Assembly: GCA_905250885.1 (NCBI GenBank)
Contig: CAJNOQ010003441.1
Location: 1-20,265 of the forward strand
Direction of reading: 5' to 3'
Length of the DNA: 20,265 nucleotides
Source of the DNA: Didymodactylos carnosus
Taxonomy: Eukaryota > Rotifera > Eurotatoria > Philodinida > Philodinidae
Within the stretch, counting starts at the first letter, position 1, and each line of letters opens with the position of its first letter. A program made the position numbers and the translations under genes. Below, piece by piece: positions 9,933 to 18,506 of this stretch. Under the pieces are notes generated by a model that ran no database searches, had not been told where the DNA came from, and saw only the letters and a list, made by a program, of their open reading frames with translations.

Positions 9933-9966
9933 CAACGTGAACGGCAACGGTTTTGCCGTTCACGTT
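9933..9966. repeat. Perfect 14-bp hairpin
   Basis: AACGTGAACGGCAA (9933-9946) is followed six bases later by its exact reverse complement (9953-9966). It is GC-richer than its surroundings. It has no T-run of the bacterial terminator type, and its function is unknown. Confidence 0.85.
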
Positions 9967-10646
9967 CTGAACTGTTAACTACGTCGCATCAGTTGACGTT
10001 CTTAAATGTCAACATAAAATACTATGTCATTAGATGTTGTTACATTAGAGTTCGGTATAAGTAGAGGGACTCACTACGAATCATCTTAAGAGCCATTATC
10101 TCGTAAGATCAGACAGGTGAATAGACTGATATAACCGATTTGGCTGAAATTTTTACCATGGATAGAAAAAAATTCCTTTTCTCAGAAATGGTGGGTGATA
10201 GAAAGCTGGAACTTTCACCATATATTCTACAAATGCTAATCCATGTGTACCTAAACGATTTCGGCTAGGAAATGTTTGATTCGGTTTTGCCATGGATTTC
10301 GAGGACCACTTATAGGTCCTTAATTTTAAAATTTAGTTTTTCAGAAATTTAGAGATCGGCCAATTTATTCCATCTGGTCACCAAGTGTACCTGTAGATCA
10401 GGGCATCAAGTGCATCAAGTATTACTTGTAGAAAATATGACCCTCATAACCACTGAAATACATGACTGTGTTAATATGACTTACCTTCACCCGTTCTGAT
10501 ATGAAAACCTTCAGGGAATGATATATAGGATAGATTATCGTGGTATAGTGGGTGTCGTTGTTTTGGAGTTTACTTAGAAGACAAACGCACTGATGCCAAT
10601 CATCATCTACTCTTCTCGTATTTTTGTTGTTGTTGTTAGTGATGTT
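9967..10646. other. Intergenic, nothing firm
   Basis: This is AT-rich DNA. A 126-codon plus-strand ORF with a true ATG (10593-10973) begins here and runs through the palindromes at 10647-10699. Its Phe/Val-rich translation has no motif I recognise, and T-richness alone can keep such a frame open. Confidence 0.35.
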
Positions 10647-10699
10647 TGTGAGAGGTTTCTTCAAGAAACCTCTCACAATCTTCAAGGCTTGAAGATTGT
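10647..10699. repeat. Two back-to-back perfect palindromes
   Basis: 10647-10677 is a perfect palindrome with 15-bp arms around a single central base (TGTGAGAGGTTTCTT and its complement). 10675-10699 is a second perfect palindrome with 12-bp arms around one base (ACAATCTTCAAG and its complement). They share three bases (ACA). No gene function can be read from them; they would extrude as adjacent cruciforms. Confidence 0.9.
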
Positions 10700-11004
10700 A
10701 TTTTTTTTAACTTTTAAGAGGACAATGCGCACGAATATTTTCTTTTTCCTTTTCAATGTCAGACTTTTTTCTCGTTACAAGAAAACTAAATGGCGTGGCA
10801 ATTATGGATATGCATATAAATCTCTCAAGTATGAACGTGTTCCACACCTGAGAAATGAGTTGAACAGAATAAATTATAAAACATCATTAGAAATATTACT
10901 CTTTTTTCTACTCTTTTCTTCTTGTTTGAGTTATAGCTATACGAATATGCAAGCAGCAATTCGATATGTTTAAACACACGTTCTTTTGTTTAAAAACTAT
11001 AGCA

Positions 11005-11061
11005 AAAATACGAACTGCTACTTTTTTCAGATAAGTTTTGGACAGTAGTAGTTCGTATTTT
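11005..11061. repeat. Short inverted repeat
   Basis: AAAATACGAACTGCTAC (11005-11021) and GTAGTAGTTCGTATTTT (11045-11061) pair at 16 of 17 positions across a 23-nt loop. It may be a hairpin or a small element relic. The flanks show partial further complementarity (CTATAG-type words). Confidence 0.7.
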
Positions 11062-11566
11062 CCCCATATTTGCTCTATAAAAGGACGTGTAGCGTATGCT
11101 AAAGCCTCAAAATGTTTAGCACACTTTTCTCTTTGATACGAGACGATGCAGAGCTCCATATGCATGATCATGTCAGGCGAGAGTTATAGAAGAAACAAAA
11201 TGCAAAAAAATTAAAACGGAATTTCACTTAAGTAGTAGAATTAGGTGGACAAGCCGTGCAGTGATGATGGACAGATGTTTATCAGCATCTACATCGTCCT
11301 TATCAAACCATTCAGTTATTAAACGATGAATCAATCTTCGTTCTTTGTCCGGATTAATATCAGTCTTTTATCTGCTCAATTTTTCTTTGAGAATAATTTT
11401 TTTTTGTTTTGAAAGTCGAATTTTCCGAAGAAAGAAAACTATGCCTATAAGAGCGTTCATAAATGATGGTTGTAAGCGGCGAGAAACAACTTTGATTTCG
11501 ACATAAGCTTCCTTTATTCTTTTACTTTATATCATACTATCGTACAATCTGCTCTGGAAAGAGCAG
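11062..11566. other. Intergenic, nothing recognised
   Basis: I see no repeat arms and no convincing exon. An 87-codon minus-strand frame (10908-11171) shows no motif. Confidence 0.35.
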
Positions 11567-11639
11567 TGTCCTAGTACTGCTTCTCTCTGCGGGAAAAAGG
11601 GGTAAAACGCCACAGACTTATTTCATTTGATAAATGTCT

Positions 11640-11835
11640 GAAAGCACTTGCCGGGTACTTCCCACAGGTACTTGACGGGTACTTGGGCAAGTGCTTGGTA
11701 AAGTACTGGATAAGAAGATAGAGTAATACAAGTACTTGTTTATCTTGGCAAGTACTTGGTTTACTTCCAAAAGAACACAAGAACGTTCGTCAAAACCTGC
11801 ACGGATACTTGAACAAGTACCTGCATGCAAGTATA
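11640..11835. repeat. CAAGTACTTG palindrome cluster
   Basis: About 190 bp are filled with variants of one self-complementary word. Perfect CAAGTACTTG occurs at 11729-11738 and 11749-11758, with many diverged forms (GGTACTTG, GGCAAGTGCTTGG, CAAGTACCTG) between about 11645 and 11830. Spacing is irregular, so it is not a simple tandem repeat. The ORFs here are low-complexity openings. It may be the core of a decayed fold-back element like the one at 8731-9701. Confidence 0.7.
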
Positions 11836-11989
11836 TTCGCTAGGGATATCTTTGGTTGGTGCTGTTTAAAATATTTGAAGTTTTTGGTCTTTACAAAGTT
11901 CACTGCCACTTTCCGAACTAGTAGTCTGAACATTGATGGTACGTAAGGAACTTTTTTATTAAATTTTTTTCCACTGATGAATTATATAT

Positions 11990-12394
11990 ATAAATAACTA
12001 GGGTTGGCACTTTCTCTTTCCTATCTCTTTTTTTTATTAACAAAAGAAAAGTGTTTCTTTTCTTTACAACAAAAAAGATTAAAGATATAATGCATATCTT
12101 TTCTTTTCTAAGAAAAAGGTAAGTGGCACCGTTTCTTTTCCAAAAGAAAGAAAAGCAATATCTTTTCTTTTTGCAAAGAAAAGACTTTTTATTGCACCTT
12201 TTAAGAAAGTCTTTTTCTTGCAAAAAGAAAAGATATCGCTTTTCTTTCTTCTGGAAAAGAAAAGGTGTCACTTTCCTTCTCCTTAGGGAAGAAAAGATAT
12301 GCATTATTTCTTTACTCTTTAGTTTTGAAATAAAAGATACCACTTTATCGTTACTCAGGAAAGGAACGGGAAAGTGCTATCCCTAATTATTTAA
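11990..12394. repeat. 405-bp imperfect palindrome made of AAAAGAAAAG/CTTTTCTTTT words
   Basis: The ends are inverted repeats (ATAAATAACTAGGGTTGGCA on the left, TGCTATCCCTAATTATTTAA on the right). Complementarity continues inward through the whole element, for example GATATAATGCATATCTTTTC against its counterpart near 12293-12310. Because of this symmetry, the minus-strand ORF (11918-12343) and plus-strand ORF (12123-12386) encode nearly the same Lys/Phe-rich peptide. I take both as artefacts of the palindrome and not as genes. It is likely a fold-back element. Confidence 0.75.
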
Positions 12395-13182
12395 CCTTAT
12401 TTGTAGCTGTAACCTCCATAATCCGTTAGAATAAACAAGAAAAAGATTTTTTTATTAAGTATTATTCTAAAACCGGTTAAGTATACATTAGGTTGGGTAA
12501 TTGTACTTTAAAAATTATGACTAAGTAAACTAACAATGAATAATTTCGAAATAAAATAATTTTTATCTCACACGTTGCCGCTACATATTCTGGGTCGTGT
12601 ATCGTTCTCTCTCTAAGAAAAAGATTTCTTTTTTTTGATCAGAAATAATAATTTTAACAATTCTTTTTAAGTGTTTGTTAGTCATCTACATGGAAAAGTA
12701 AGCAAATCTGAAGAAAAAACAGTAGGCTTCGAACTTCTACTTGTTAAAGTAACATCGTCTTGTATTGTCATTTTGTGAAACTCTACACAGTATTTCAAAG
12801 ACTATAGCAGTGAAGTTATCAAAAATTTAGTCTTTTGTGATTGCCTACCACTGTCAAACTATGTGATAAAGGGTTTTTTCTTCTTCTGATGGAACATATC
12901 GTTAAGTGGAGCACACATTGCTTACAAAAAATGAAAATATTTTGAACCATATTTTGGATCATCAGTAGAAACTTAGAAAATTGTTAGAAAATTCACTTTC
13001 TAACTGTAAGAATAGATTTTTAATGAGTTCTAAAGTGTGTACATTTGCAGTAGTAATTTTTTGATATTACGATAAACTGGTCTCAGTTTATCTTGTCCGC
13101 TAGATCCTCACTATCACCAGAAGGGGAATATTTACTACTTTTTAGTTTGTAAAATATTTCTTATTAGCCAAAATATTGAACA
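12395..13182. other. Intergenic upstream of the colicin E3-like ORF
   Basis: I found no ORF, repeat or bacterial-style promoter. A possible splice acceptor (TTTCTTATTAG, ending near 13168) lies about 15 bases before the downstream ATG and could close a 5'UTR intron. An in-frame TGA at 13177-13179 shows the downstream frame does not extend into this region without splicing. Confidence 0.4.
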
Positions 13183-13392
13183 ATGCAACCATCGGAAAGC
13201 GCAGTATGGACGAAATTAAAACCATGGAGAGGTGCTGTAAAAAGAGATGATGCTGGCGATTTATACCAGTGGGATTATACTCATGGTGACATTGAAGTTT
13301 ATAATAGCAGAGGTGAACATAAAGGCTGTATTGATCCTACAACCGGTGCTAAGACAAAACCACCTGTTAAAGGTAGAAAAATAACAGTTTGA
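13183..13392 (+). CDS. Stand-alone colicin E3/cloacin-type ribosomal RNase domain protein
   Basis: This ORF encodes 69 residues from ATG 13183 to TGA; an in-frame TGA just upstream supports this start. The whole protein resembles the C-terminal cytotoxic domain of colicin E3/cloacin DF13-type bacteriocins, a small twisted beta-sheet RNase that cuts the decoding-site loop of small-subunit rRNA. The diagnostic stretch YQWDYTHGDIEVY gives Asp31, His34 and Glu38, with the D-x2-H-x3-E spacing of the E3 catalytic residues (Asp510, His513, Glu517). Arg65 lies 34 residues after Asp31, where E3 has Arg545 at 35. The conserved DP-TG turn (residues 51-55) is also present. The rRNase region of colicins is longer by about 20-30 residues at its start, and the translocation and receptor domains are absent, as is a signal peptide. 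There is no Shine-Dalgarno sequence. Codons are AT-ending like the host's, though the ORF looks GC-richer than its flanks. AATAAA at 13641-13646 could serve polyadenylation. I infer horizontal acquisition; expression and activity are unknown. Confidence 0.8.
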   Translation: MQPSESAVWTKLKPWRGAVKRDDAGDLYQWDYTHGDIEVYNSRGEHKGCIDPTTGAKTKPPVKGRKITV

Positions 13393-14401
13393 ACCAGAAT
13401 GGAAAAATGGATGTAACTTCAAGATTGATGGTGTTACAATGAATTTATCATTTTGTATATTGAATGTCATTAGTCTTGTTTTTGAAGATGATTTATATTT
13501 TTCATCCTGTTGTATTTTAAATGTTTTGATTCTTATATTTGGTCTTAGATGAAAATCATCACAGTCATGCATGATCAGACGGCTTTGCGGGAGGCACTCG
13601 GGTTCCAATTTTTCTACAAAAACATTTTTTTATATACCGTAATAAAAGGATATAGGAAGGATATAAAAATAAAGGAATGTTAATGAAATACTACACAGAG
13701 TCAATCTCGATTATTTTGCAACCTAAAAACAGTTTTTTCAATTTTGATCCTCCATATTTTGCGAAACAAAAAAGAGAAGATGACCACTTGGTGGCCCACT
13801 CTATTAACTGGCATGTTTTAAACTCTTCATGATCATTCGGTTTTTTACCAAACACTTATGGCCCAAAATGTTCGAGTATTGTTTGTATTATATTCATATC
13901 GTTTTGAATGATGTGACTAATCTCATCGGTTTCATTTATTGATTGGTTAGTTGTCGAAGACGGATTTGTCTCTATATTTAGGTTTAAACTTAACATATCA
14001 CTTTTACTGTTCTCTTCATATTATCAATGGTTCTATTTGTCAACCACATTTGGATAATTATCAATGAATATGATAAACATAATGCCGCACATTTAAAGAC
14101 TAAACCAAATCTTATATGATCACTCTCGTTTCATCAATAATGCGATAAATGTAAGCGCATCACCATGTTATTGAACAAAAAACATCATAGTTTAAATAAA
14201 TGGTACACTTCAATTTTCGTCTCTCATCCAATGTTTCATCGTTAAATACTTTGGACAATATGCATAACTCTTCAAGACCTTCTTTAACAGCATCCTAGAT
14301 AAATAATTGTTTCAATTTTTTTATTCTGCATGATATGTCAAGATATATTTCAAATAGACAAAACACTGCTGACGGTATGAGGAAGAAATTAACAATATAC
14401 A
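13393..14401. other. Intergenic downstream of the RNase-like ORF
   Basis: No immunity-protein-like ORF is visible (those are short, acidic and usually directly adjacent). The 115-codon minus-strand opening at 13261-13608 starts at TTG and overlaps the RNase-like ORF antisense; I treat it as a shadow. AATAAA-type sequences at 13641 and near 13668 are possible poly(A) signals. The remainder shows stops in all frames. Confidence 0.4.
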
Positions 14402-14785
14402 ATGAAACTCTCGAGAAACCCGATATACAGAAAAAGATATCTGCAAGTTTTTTCACTTCTTCTCAAGAGACAGGAAGGAAATAAATTTTATAAAGACTAC
14501 ATTTTTGAACGAATAGTATGTATAAATAATTTATGCGGTAAATACAGTTTGTCTTACATCTGTAAAGCTGAGAAAGAAATGACTGATACTTTGAGAAATG
14601 CATATAATGAAGCAATAAAAATACATTTATCCGTACAAGAAGAAAGAAAAGCATTATCAGTCGACTATTTTCGGCAGCGTGAGGTTTTCATTCAAGAAGC
14701 AGTTTATAGAATGTGTAGTATACGACTGAAAGATGCGAGTCGAAAAGTTGAATTTGTTCCAATTGATCGAGTTTGTTTTCGTTAG
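14402..14785 (+). CDS. Hypothetical basic 127-residue protein
   Basis: This ORF has a true ATG and runs 127 codons, which is long for an AT-rich stretch where stops are frequent, so it is probably a real exon or gene. The protein is rich in Lys and Arg. It is mostly predicted-helical by eye: residues about 8-40 (YRKRYLQVFSLLLKRQ...), about 56-85 and about 86-115, with no membrane segment or signal peptide. The first helix followed by an FYKDYIFERI-like stretch is faintly reminiscent of LYR-motif mitochondrial proteins, but the LYR triplet itself is absent and I do not assign it. It follows the RNase-like ORF by 1 kb in the same orientation. It is basic, so it is not an obvious immunity partner. 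Confidence 0.5.
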   Translation: MKLSRNPIYRKRYLQVFSLLLKRQEGNKFYKDYIFERIVCINNLCGKYSLSYICKAEKEMTDTLRNAYNEAIKIHLSVQEERKALSVDYFRQREVFIQEAVYRMCSIRLKDASRKVEFVPIDRVCFR

Positions 14786-15243
14786 ACGTGTTTGCTCCTA
14801 AGAGGAAGAAATTCTCCACTAATTCGAAAAGAAGGTCACGATCTAATTGTGCATCTTACTAACTAAATAATGACCATTGGCTTTAGCGCTTAGTGGACTT
14901 TTCAAATTTTCATGTTGTAGCGAACATAAAAAGGTGAATAAATAGTCAGTAGGAACATATGCAATGTGACATATAGCAATGCGCATTTTTATAGATATTT
15001 CGTGTTAAGTACTTGTCTCGGAAACAACACTATTCATTATGTCTTCTACAAATACACATGTTTTCATGATATTTGAATTACAGCTAATGGCGAATAAAAG
15101 CAAACTCAAATTAATCAACTATTTTGAATTGATATCAATCAGTTGAAAGTCAGCTTCGCGATCTATACAATAAAGCGACAGAAAATAAATTAATAATGAA
15201 ACCAAAAGGAAAAAAGGACATTAAAACGCAATGACAAGACTAT
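14786..15243. other. Intergenic between convergent genes
   Basis: This is AT-rich DNA between the 3' ends of the plus-strand hypothetical gene and the minus-strand dioxygenase. I see no ORF or repeat. Confidence 0.4.
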
Positions 15244-17907
15244 TCAAGAGTTCAACGGCATTTCTTCTGTATCTGGTTTTATGACAAATCCCCATTTCTT
15301 CCTCCACTGTTTCATTGTCGTTTTTCCATCTTCAATTTTATCAGCATTCTTCGCATAAAGACCAAATTTTGTTTCAGCGTGTCCTATTAAGGTTTTCTCT
15401 ACTTGAATAAATCTAGGATCTGCTGGTTCATTAGAGGGTTGCCAACGCGTATCACATGAGAGACGAAGTTTATTGGTCAAATTAACAGATGACATATGAA
15501 TTGTACGCATAGTAAAAATTAGAACATCCCCAGCTGAGAAAGCTAAAGACAGAAAAATAATCAAGTGTTGTTTTTTCGACACGATAATATGGAATATCCG
15601 GATGACTAATTGTTTTAAATTGAGCTCTTTTTAGTGGCTTGATAGGAAAATCATAGCTCTATCTGGATATTTGTATCATAAAATAGATGTTTTACTTCCT
15701 TGAATGTTCGTTAAATACACAGAGAGAGAATAATACGCGTTGATCCGGAAGCGAACCTGAGACTACTAGCACTCCGGACTAATACTCTAATCGTCAAGAT
15801 ATCGAAAAATGATTCTTTTCGCCTGCACGTAGCTCATATTGCACACAAATAATATTGTTTGGAGAGACTCGTCTGTTCGATAGATGTATTTCTTGTATTA
15901 GAATGGTGGGATATAGGACATCAAGAACGAGAGGTATCAATTCTAAAAAAGATTGTTTCGTACGTATGACGATTGAAACAAAACTTTCACTATTCGAAAG
16001 AGGAGGCTTGAGGGCATGTTTCCATAACCAAAGGTTCTCAGAAGAATTTTCCTGAAAAAGGTGTTTGAGGAGTACTTTGGAAAACTAGGCCGTGTGTAGA
16101 AATCTTCCAATAGGATTGTATTAATTTTTTTCCGTGGGCTGTTAGAGCGGAGTGTTTCTTGAAAATGAGAGTCAAGCAAGGCCTTGATTTTCCGCGGTTC
16201 GGGTGCTACATCAGATTCCACTGTTTCCACTTAATATTAAAAAATTCACTATTCACTCAAAAAACATCACAACGAATTCAAAATCTCAGAATATGATAAA
16301 TGTTGTCCGCTAAATGTGATTATAAGACCGAAAAAATCGAAAAAGCATATTTTTCATAATAGGTTTTTTCAGAAACCCTTTCGGAAAACCTGAGGATTTT
16401 TGCAAAATTCCTTTCGAGATGTCTTATAAAAGGAATGCAGCACGGCCTAAATAATCCTGAAGTTTCAAACTCGCTCTGATGGTTTTTAGATGAATAGTGA
16501 ATTTTTTAACGTTAAGTGGAAACAGCGGAATCCGATACAGCGTCCGAACTGCGGGAAATCAAGGCCTTGCTTGACTCTCATTTTCAAGAGGATACTTTGC
16601 CCTAACAGCCCACGAAACAAAAGCAATACAGTCCTATCAGAAGATTTCTACACACGGCCTAGTTTTCCAAAGAACTCCTCAAACACCTGTTTCGGGGAAA
16701 CTCTTCTGGAAACTTTTGGTAATGGAAACATGCCATCAAGCCTCCTCTTTCAAATGGTGAAAACCAGAGCTCTCTAACTCTTTTCTATCAAAAGTTATTC
16801 AAAAAACAGTTACGTAACATTCTTTTTTTGGATGGACTATAGTGAATATGGAGTTTTCGAACTACTAGAGCTTCCCGATCTGGTTGTTAATTTTTTTTAA
16901 TGTATTTGCTGTTTAGTGACACCACTCCAATAGTTATAAAAGCTTGAGAGTTTTGCAACGAGGAAAAGAGAAAAAGAGTTGCTGTCGTACATTAACATTA
17001 TGCGCAATATAATTGTCATCCAATTTTAACTTCTACTTACCTGTTGTCTTCCAAACAGGATCAGAATGAGATGATCGGTGACCAAATTGATCTTTATTCG
17101 GAAGTGCCTCATTTAACTGATAGAATTCCATTGGATCTTCCGTGAACCATCCAGTTCCTTGTAATTTATCTCTATCAACATCCATATTAGCATAAGTATT
17201 TTGTAGTTTAGCATACCCATTATCATCAGATCTATCCATTCGATGACTACCTTCTAATACTGCTAACACACTCATATCTAGCGTAAGATTATCAAATGGA
17301 ATCCAACACGTTAACAATTGAGGCGAACCTCTATTCATATAAACTCTATCTAGATGACAACCAGTATTACCACCATGATGCATACCTCTTAACCATTTAA
17401 AATCAAATGTTACAGGACGAATACCATGAAATATGCAAGTAAAAATGTGATATAAGTAAGAATTTTCAATGATATTTAACACCGAAGGATGATTAGTAAT
17501 GGAATTACTTCCTTCCATGAATGGAATACAACCAACATCACAACCGCTGGATAAGATACCATCAACATACGAAGAGGAAAACACTGGTTTTTTAAGAATA
17601 CCTGTATCATTGAGATGCTGAATATGTTCAAGCACTAAACAAAAAGAAGTATACAGGAATATCGATTGCTTGTCTTTCCACCATGAAATACAATTATACC
17701 TGCAGCTCGTGCTTTCAACACAGACTCTTCAGGCAAAACCTGTTTCAAATAGATATATCCCTTGTCATCCAACTGATTTCTTAATGCAAGACCTACATCT
17801 TCTGCTTCTAAACATTGATTGCATGGTTCTAGCAACTTTAGATATTCACCTCCCAACTCCCATTTCCTTGGTCCCAATTGAACATAGAGTGGTTCCTCAG
17901 ATGACAT
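15244..17907 (-). CDS. Phytanoyl-CoA dioxygenase family protein
   Basis: There are three exons: 17907-17700 (208 nt), 17634-17041 (594 nt) and 15542-15244 (299 nt). They join to exactly 367 codons (366 residues plus stop). Intron 1 is only 65 nt (GTATAA...TTTAG). Intron 2 is 1498 nt (GTAAGT...CTTTAG) and holds a tRNA-like relic and an inverted-repeat element. The Fe(II)-binding triad is visible: HLD at His163/Asp165 and the distal His283 in TIHMSSVN. Arg294 in RLSCDTRWQP is placed to bind 2-oxoglutarate. The segment FSAGDVLIF before the distal His is typical of PhyH proteins. It lacks an obvious targeting signal. Members hydroxylate phytanoyl-CoA or other small molecules; the substrate here is not predictable. 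The frame and catalytic residues are intact. Confidence 0.92.
15738..15807 (-). pseudogene. Degenerate tRNA-like sequence (tRNA pseudogene or SINE head)
   Basis: On the minus strand a T-arm (TCAGG-TTCGCTT-CCGGA, 15760-15744) contains GGTTCGCTTCC, which matches box B at all but one position. It is preceded by a 5-nt variable region and an anticodon arm TTAGT-CCGGAGT-GCTAG (15782-15766), whose anticodon position reads GGA (Ser type). A weak D-arm CTT-GACGATTA-GAG lies before that. The acceptor stem does not pair, position 33 is C and the A58 equivalent is C, so it is not a working tRNA. It lies in intron 2 of the dioxygenase gene. Confidence 0.5.
15979..16770. mobile_element. Inverted-repeat (fold-back/MITE) element inside intron 2 of the dioxygenase gene
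   Basis: The left arm (about 15979-16262) and right arm (about 16483-16770) are reverse complements of about 285 bp with clear but moderate divergence, around a 220-nt spacer. Shared blocks include GAAAGAGGAGGCTTGA, CACACGGCCTAG and CAAGGCCTTGCTTGACTCTC. Frames in the two arms (15943-16230 minus, 16490-16777 plus) translate to related peptides, with a shared IKALLDSHFQE segment in one frame of each arm. The arms may therefore derive from a once-coding sequence. No transposase is recognisable. It sits fully within the intron and does not disturb the exons. Confidence 0.75.
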
Positions 17908-18245
17908 CTGTATGTTAACTATAAAAAAATGAAGTGCAGTTATTCCTGTATATTTATCTGAAACAAACCGTAGCCAATATGTAGATAGAATAATGATACA
18001 GACAGCAGAAAAGTCTTTACTTTGTTATTGAAAGACTGCTTGATCAAACTTCAGTTAAGAAGAAAAATGTGTGAATAACAATATTTCGCAATCCCAGGCC
18101 TCTCTGTTTTTTGCTGCATTGGTGTAACGAAGAAGAAGAATGTTCTACCATGCGTTCACCGTTACTGGTCTAAGTTGTTGGTAGGTGGCAGCTTCTATAG
18201 TCCACTATCTGCCTTACAGATAACAAGTTTCTGACATGGCCAACC
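17908..18245. other. Intergenic between divergent ORFs
   Basis: This stretch of about 340 bp probably includes the promoter of the minus-strand dioxygenase. I see no clear TATA box or repeat. An open frame without ATG extends back from the 18246 ORF to 18201, behind a possible acceptor TGCCTTACAG (ending at 18219). Confidence 0.35.
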
Positions 18246-18506
18246 ATGTCTTTAATACTCATCAACTATAGTCCTAGCCAACAGGTCAATCTGACACAAG
18301 TTTCTTTCGCCCAAATATTTGAACTTCCCGCATACACATTCACCAACGACGTACCGCCTTTTCGAAAAGTGACTAAAAATAACAGGAAGAACGATATCGT
18401 TCGTCACAAGATAGCGGGTATGCTATCGGCTCTAACGAGCATAAAGAACTGGACAAAGGTTACCATACGGTTTGACAATGCCGAGGTTCACATAATATAT
18501 CTCTGA
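18246..18506 (+). CDS. Hypothetical 86-residue protein or exon
   Basis: It has a true ATG in a good context (CCAACCATGT), 86 codons and TGA. Base composition is more even than in the surrounding AT-rich DNA, which favours a coding origin. The protein has a hydrophobic start, then a basic middle (FRKVTKNNRKND), then an amphipathic C-terminus (TKVTIRFDNAEVHIIYL). I recognise no family. Because the frame stays open upstream to a possible acceptor, it may be a 3' exon and not a complete gene. A fragment of a mobile element is another possibility. Confidence 0.35.
   Translation: MSLILINYSPSQQVNLTQVSFAQIFELPAYTFTNDVPPFRKVTKNNRKNDIVRHKIAGMLSALTSIKNWTKVTIRFDNAEVHIIYL

Noticed and set aside
10593..10973. 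126-codon ORF with ATG
   Set aside because: It runs through two perfect palindromes, is T-rich and therefore Phe-rich, and has no motif; kept only as a remark.
13261..13608. 115-codon minus-strand ORF antisense to the RNase-like gene
   Set aside because: It starts at TTG, has no recognisable motif and overlaps a frame with clear catalytic residues. It is also not a plausible immunity gene.
14402..14785. Immunity protein for the colicin E3-like domain
   Set aside because: The protein is strongly basic, 1 kb away and longer than known E3 immunity proteins, which are acidic and about 85 residues.
14402..14785. LYR-motif mitochondrial protein
   Set aside because: Only a vague helix pattern is shared, and the LYR triplet is missing, so I left it unnamed.
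15738..15807. Functional tRNA-Ser gene
   Set aside because: The acceptor stem does not pair, position 33 is not T and the conserved A58 is replaced.
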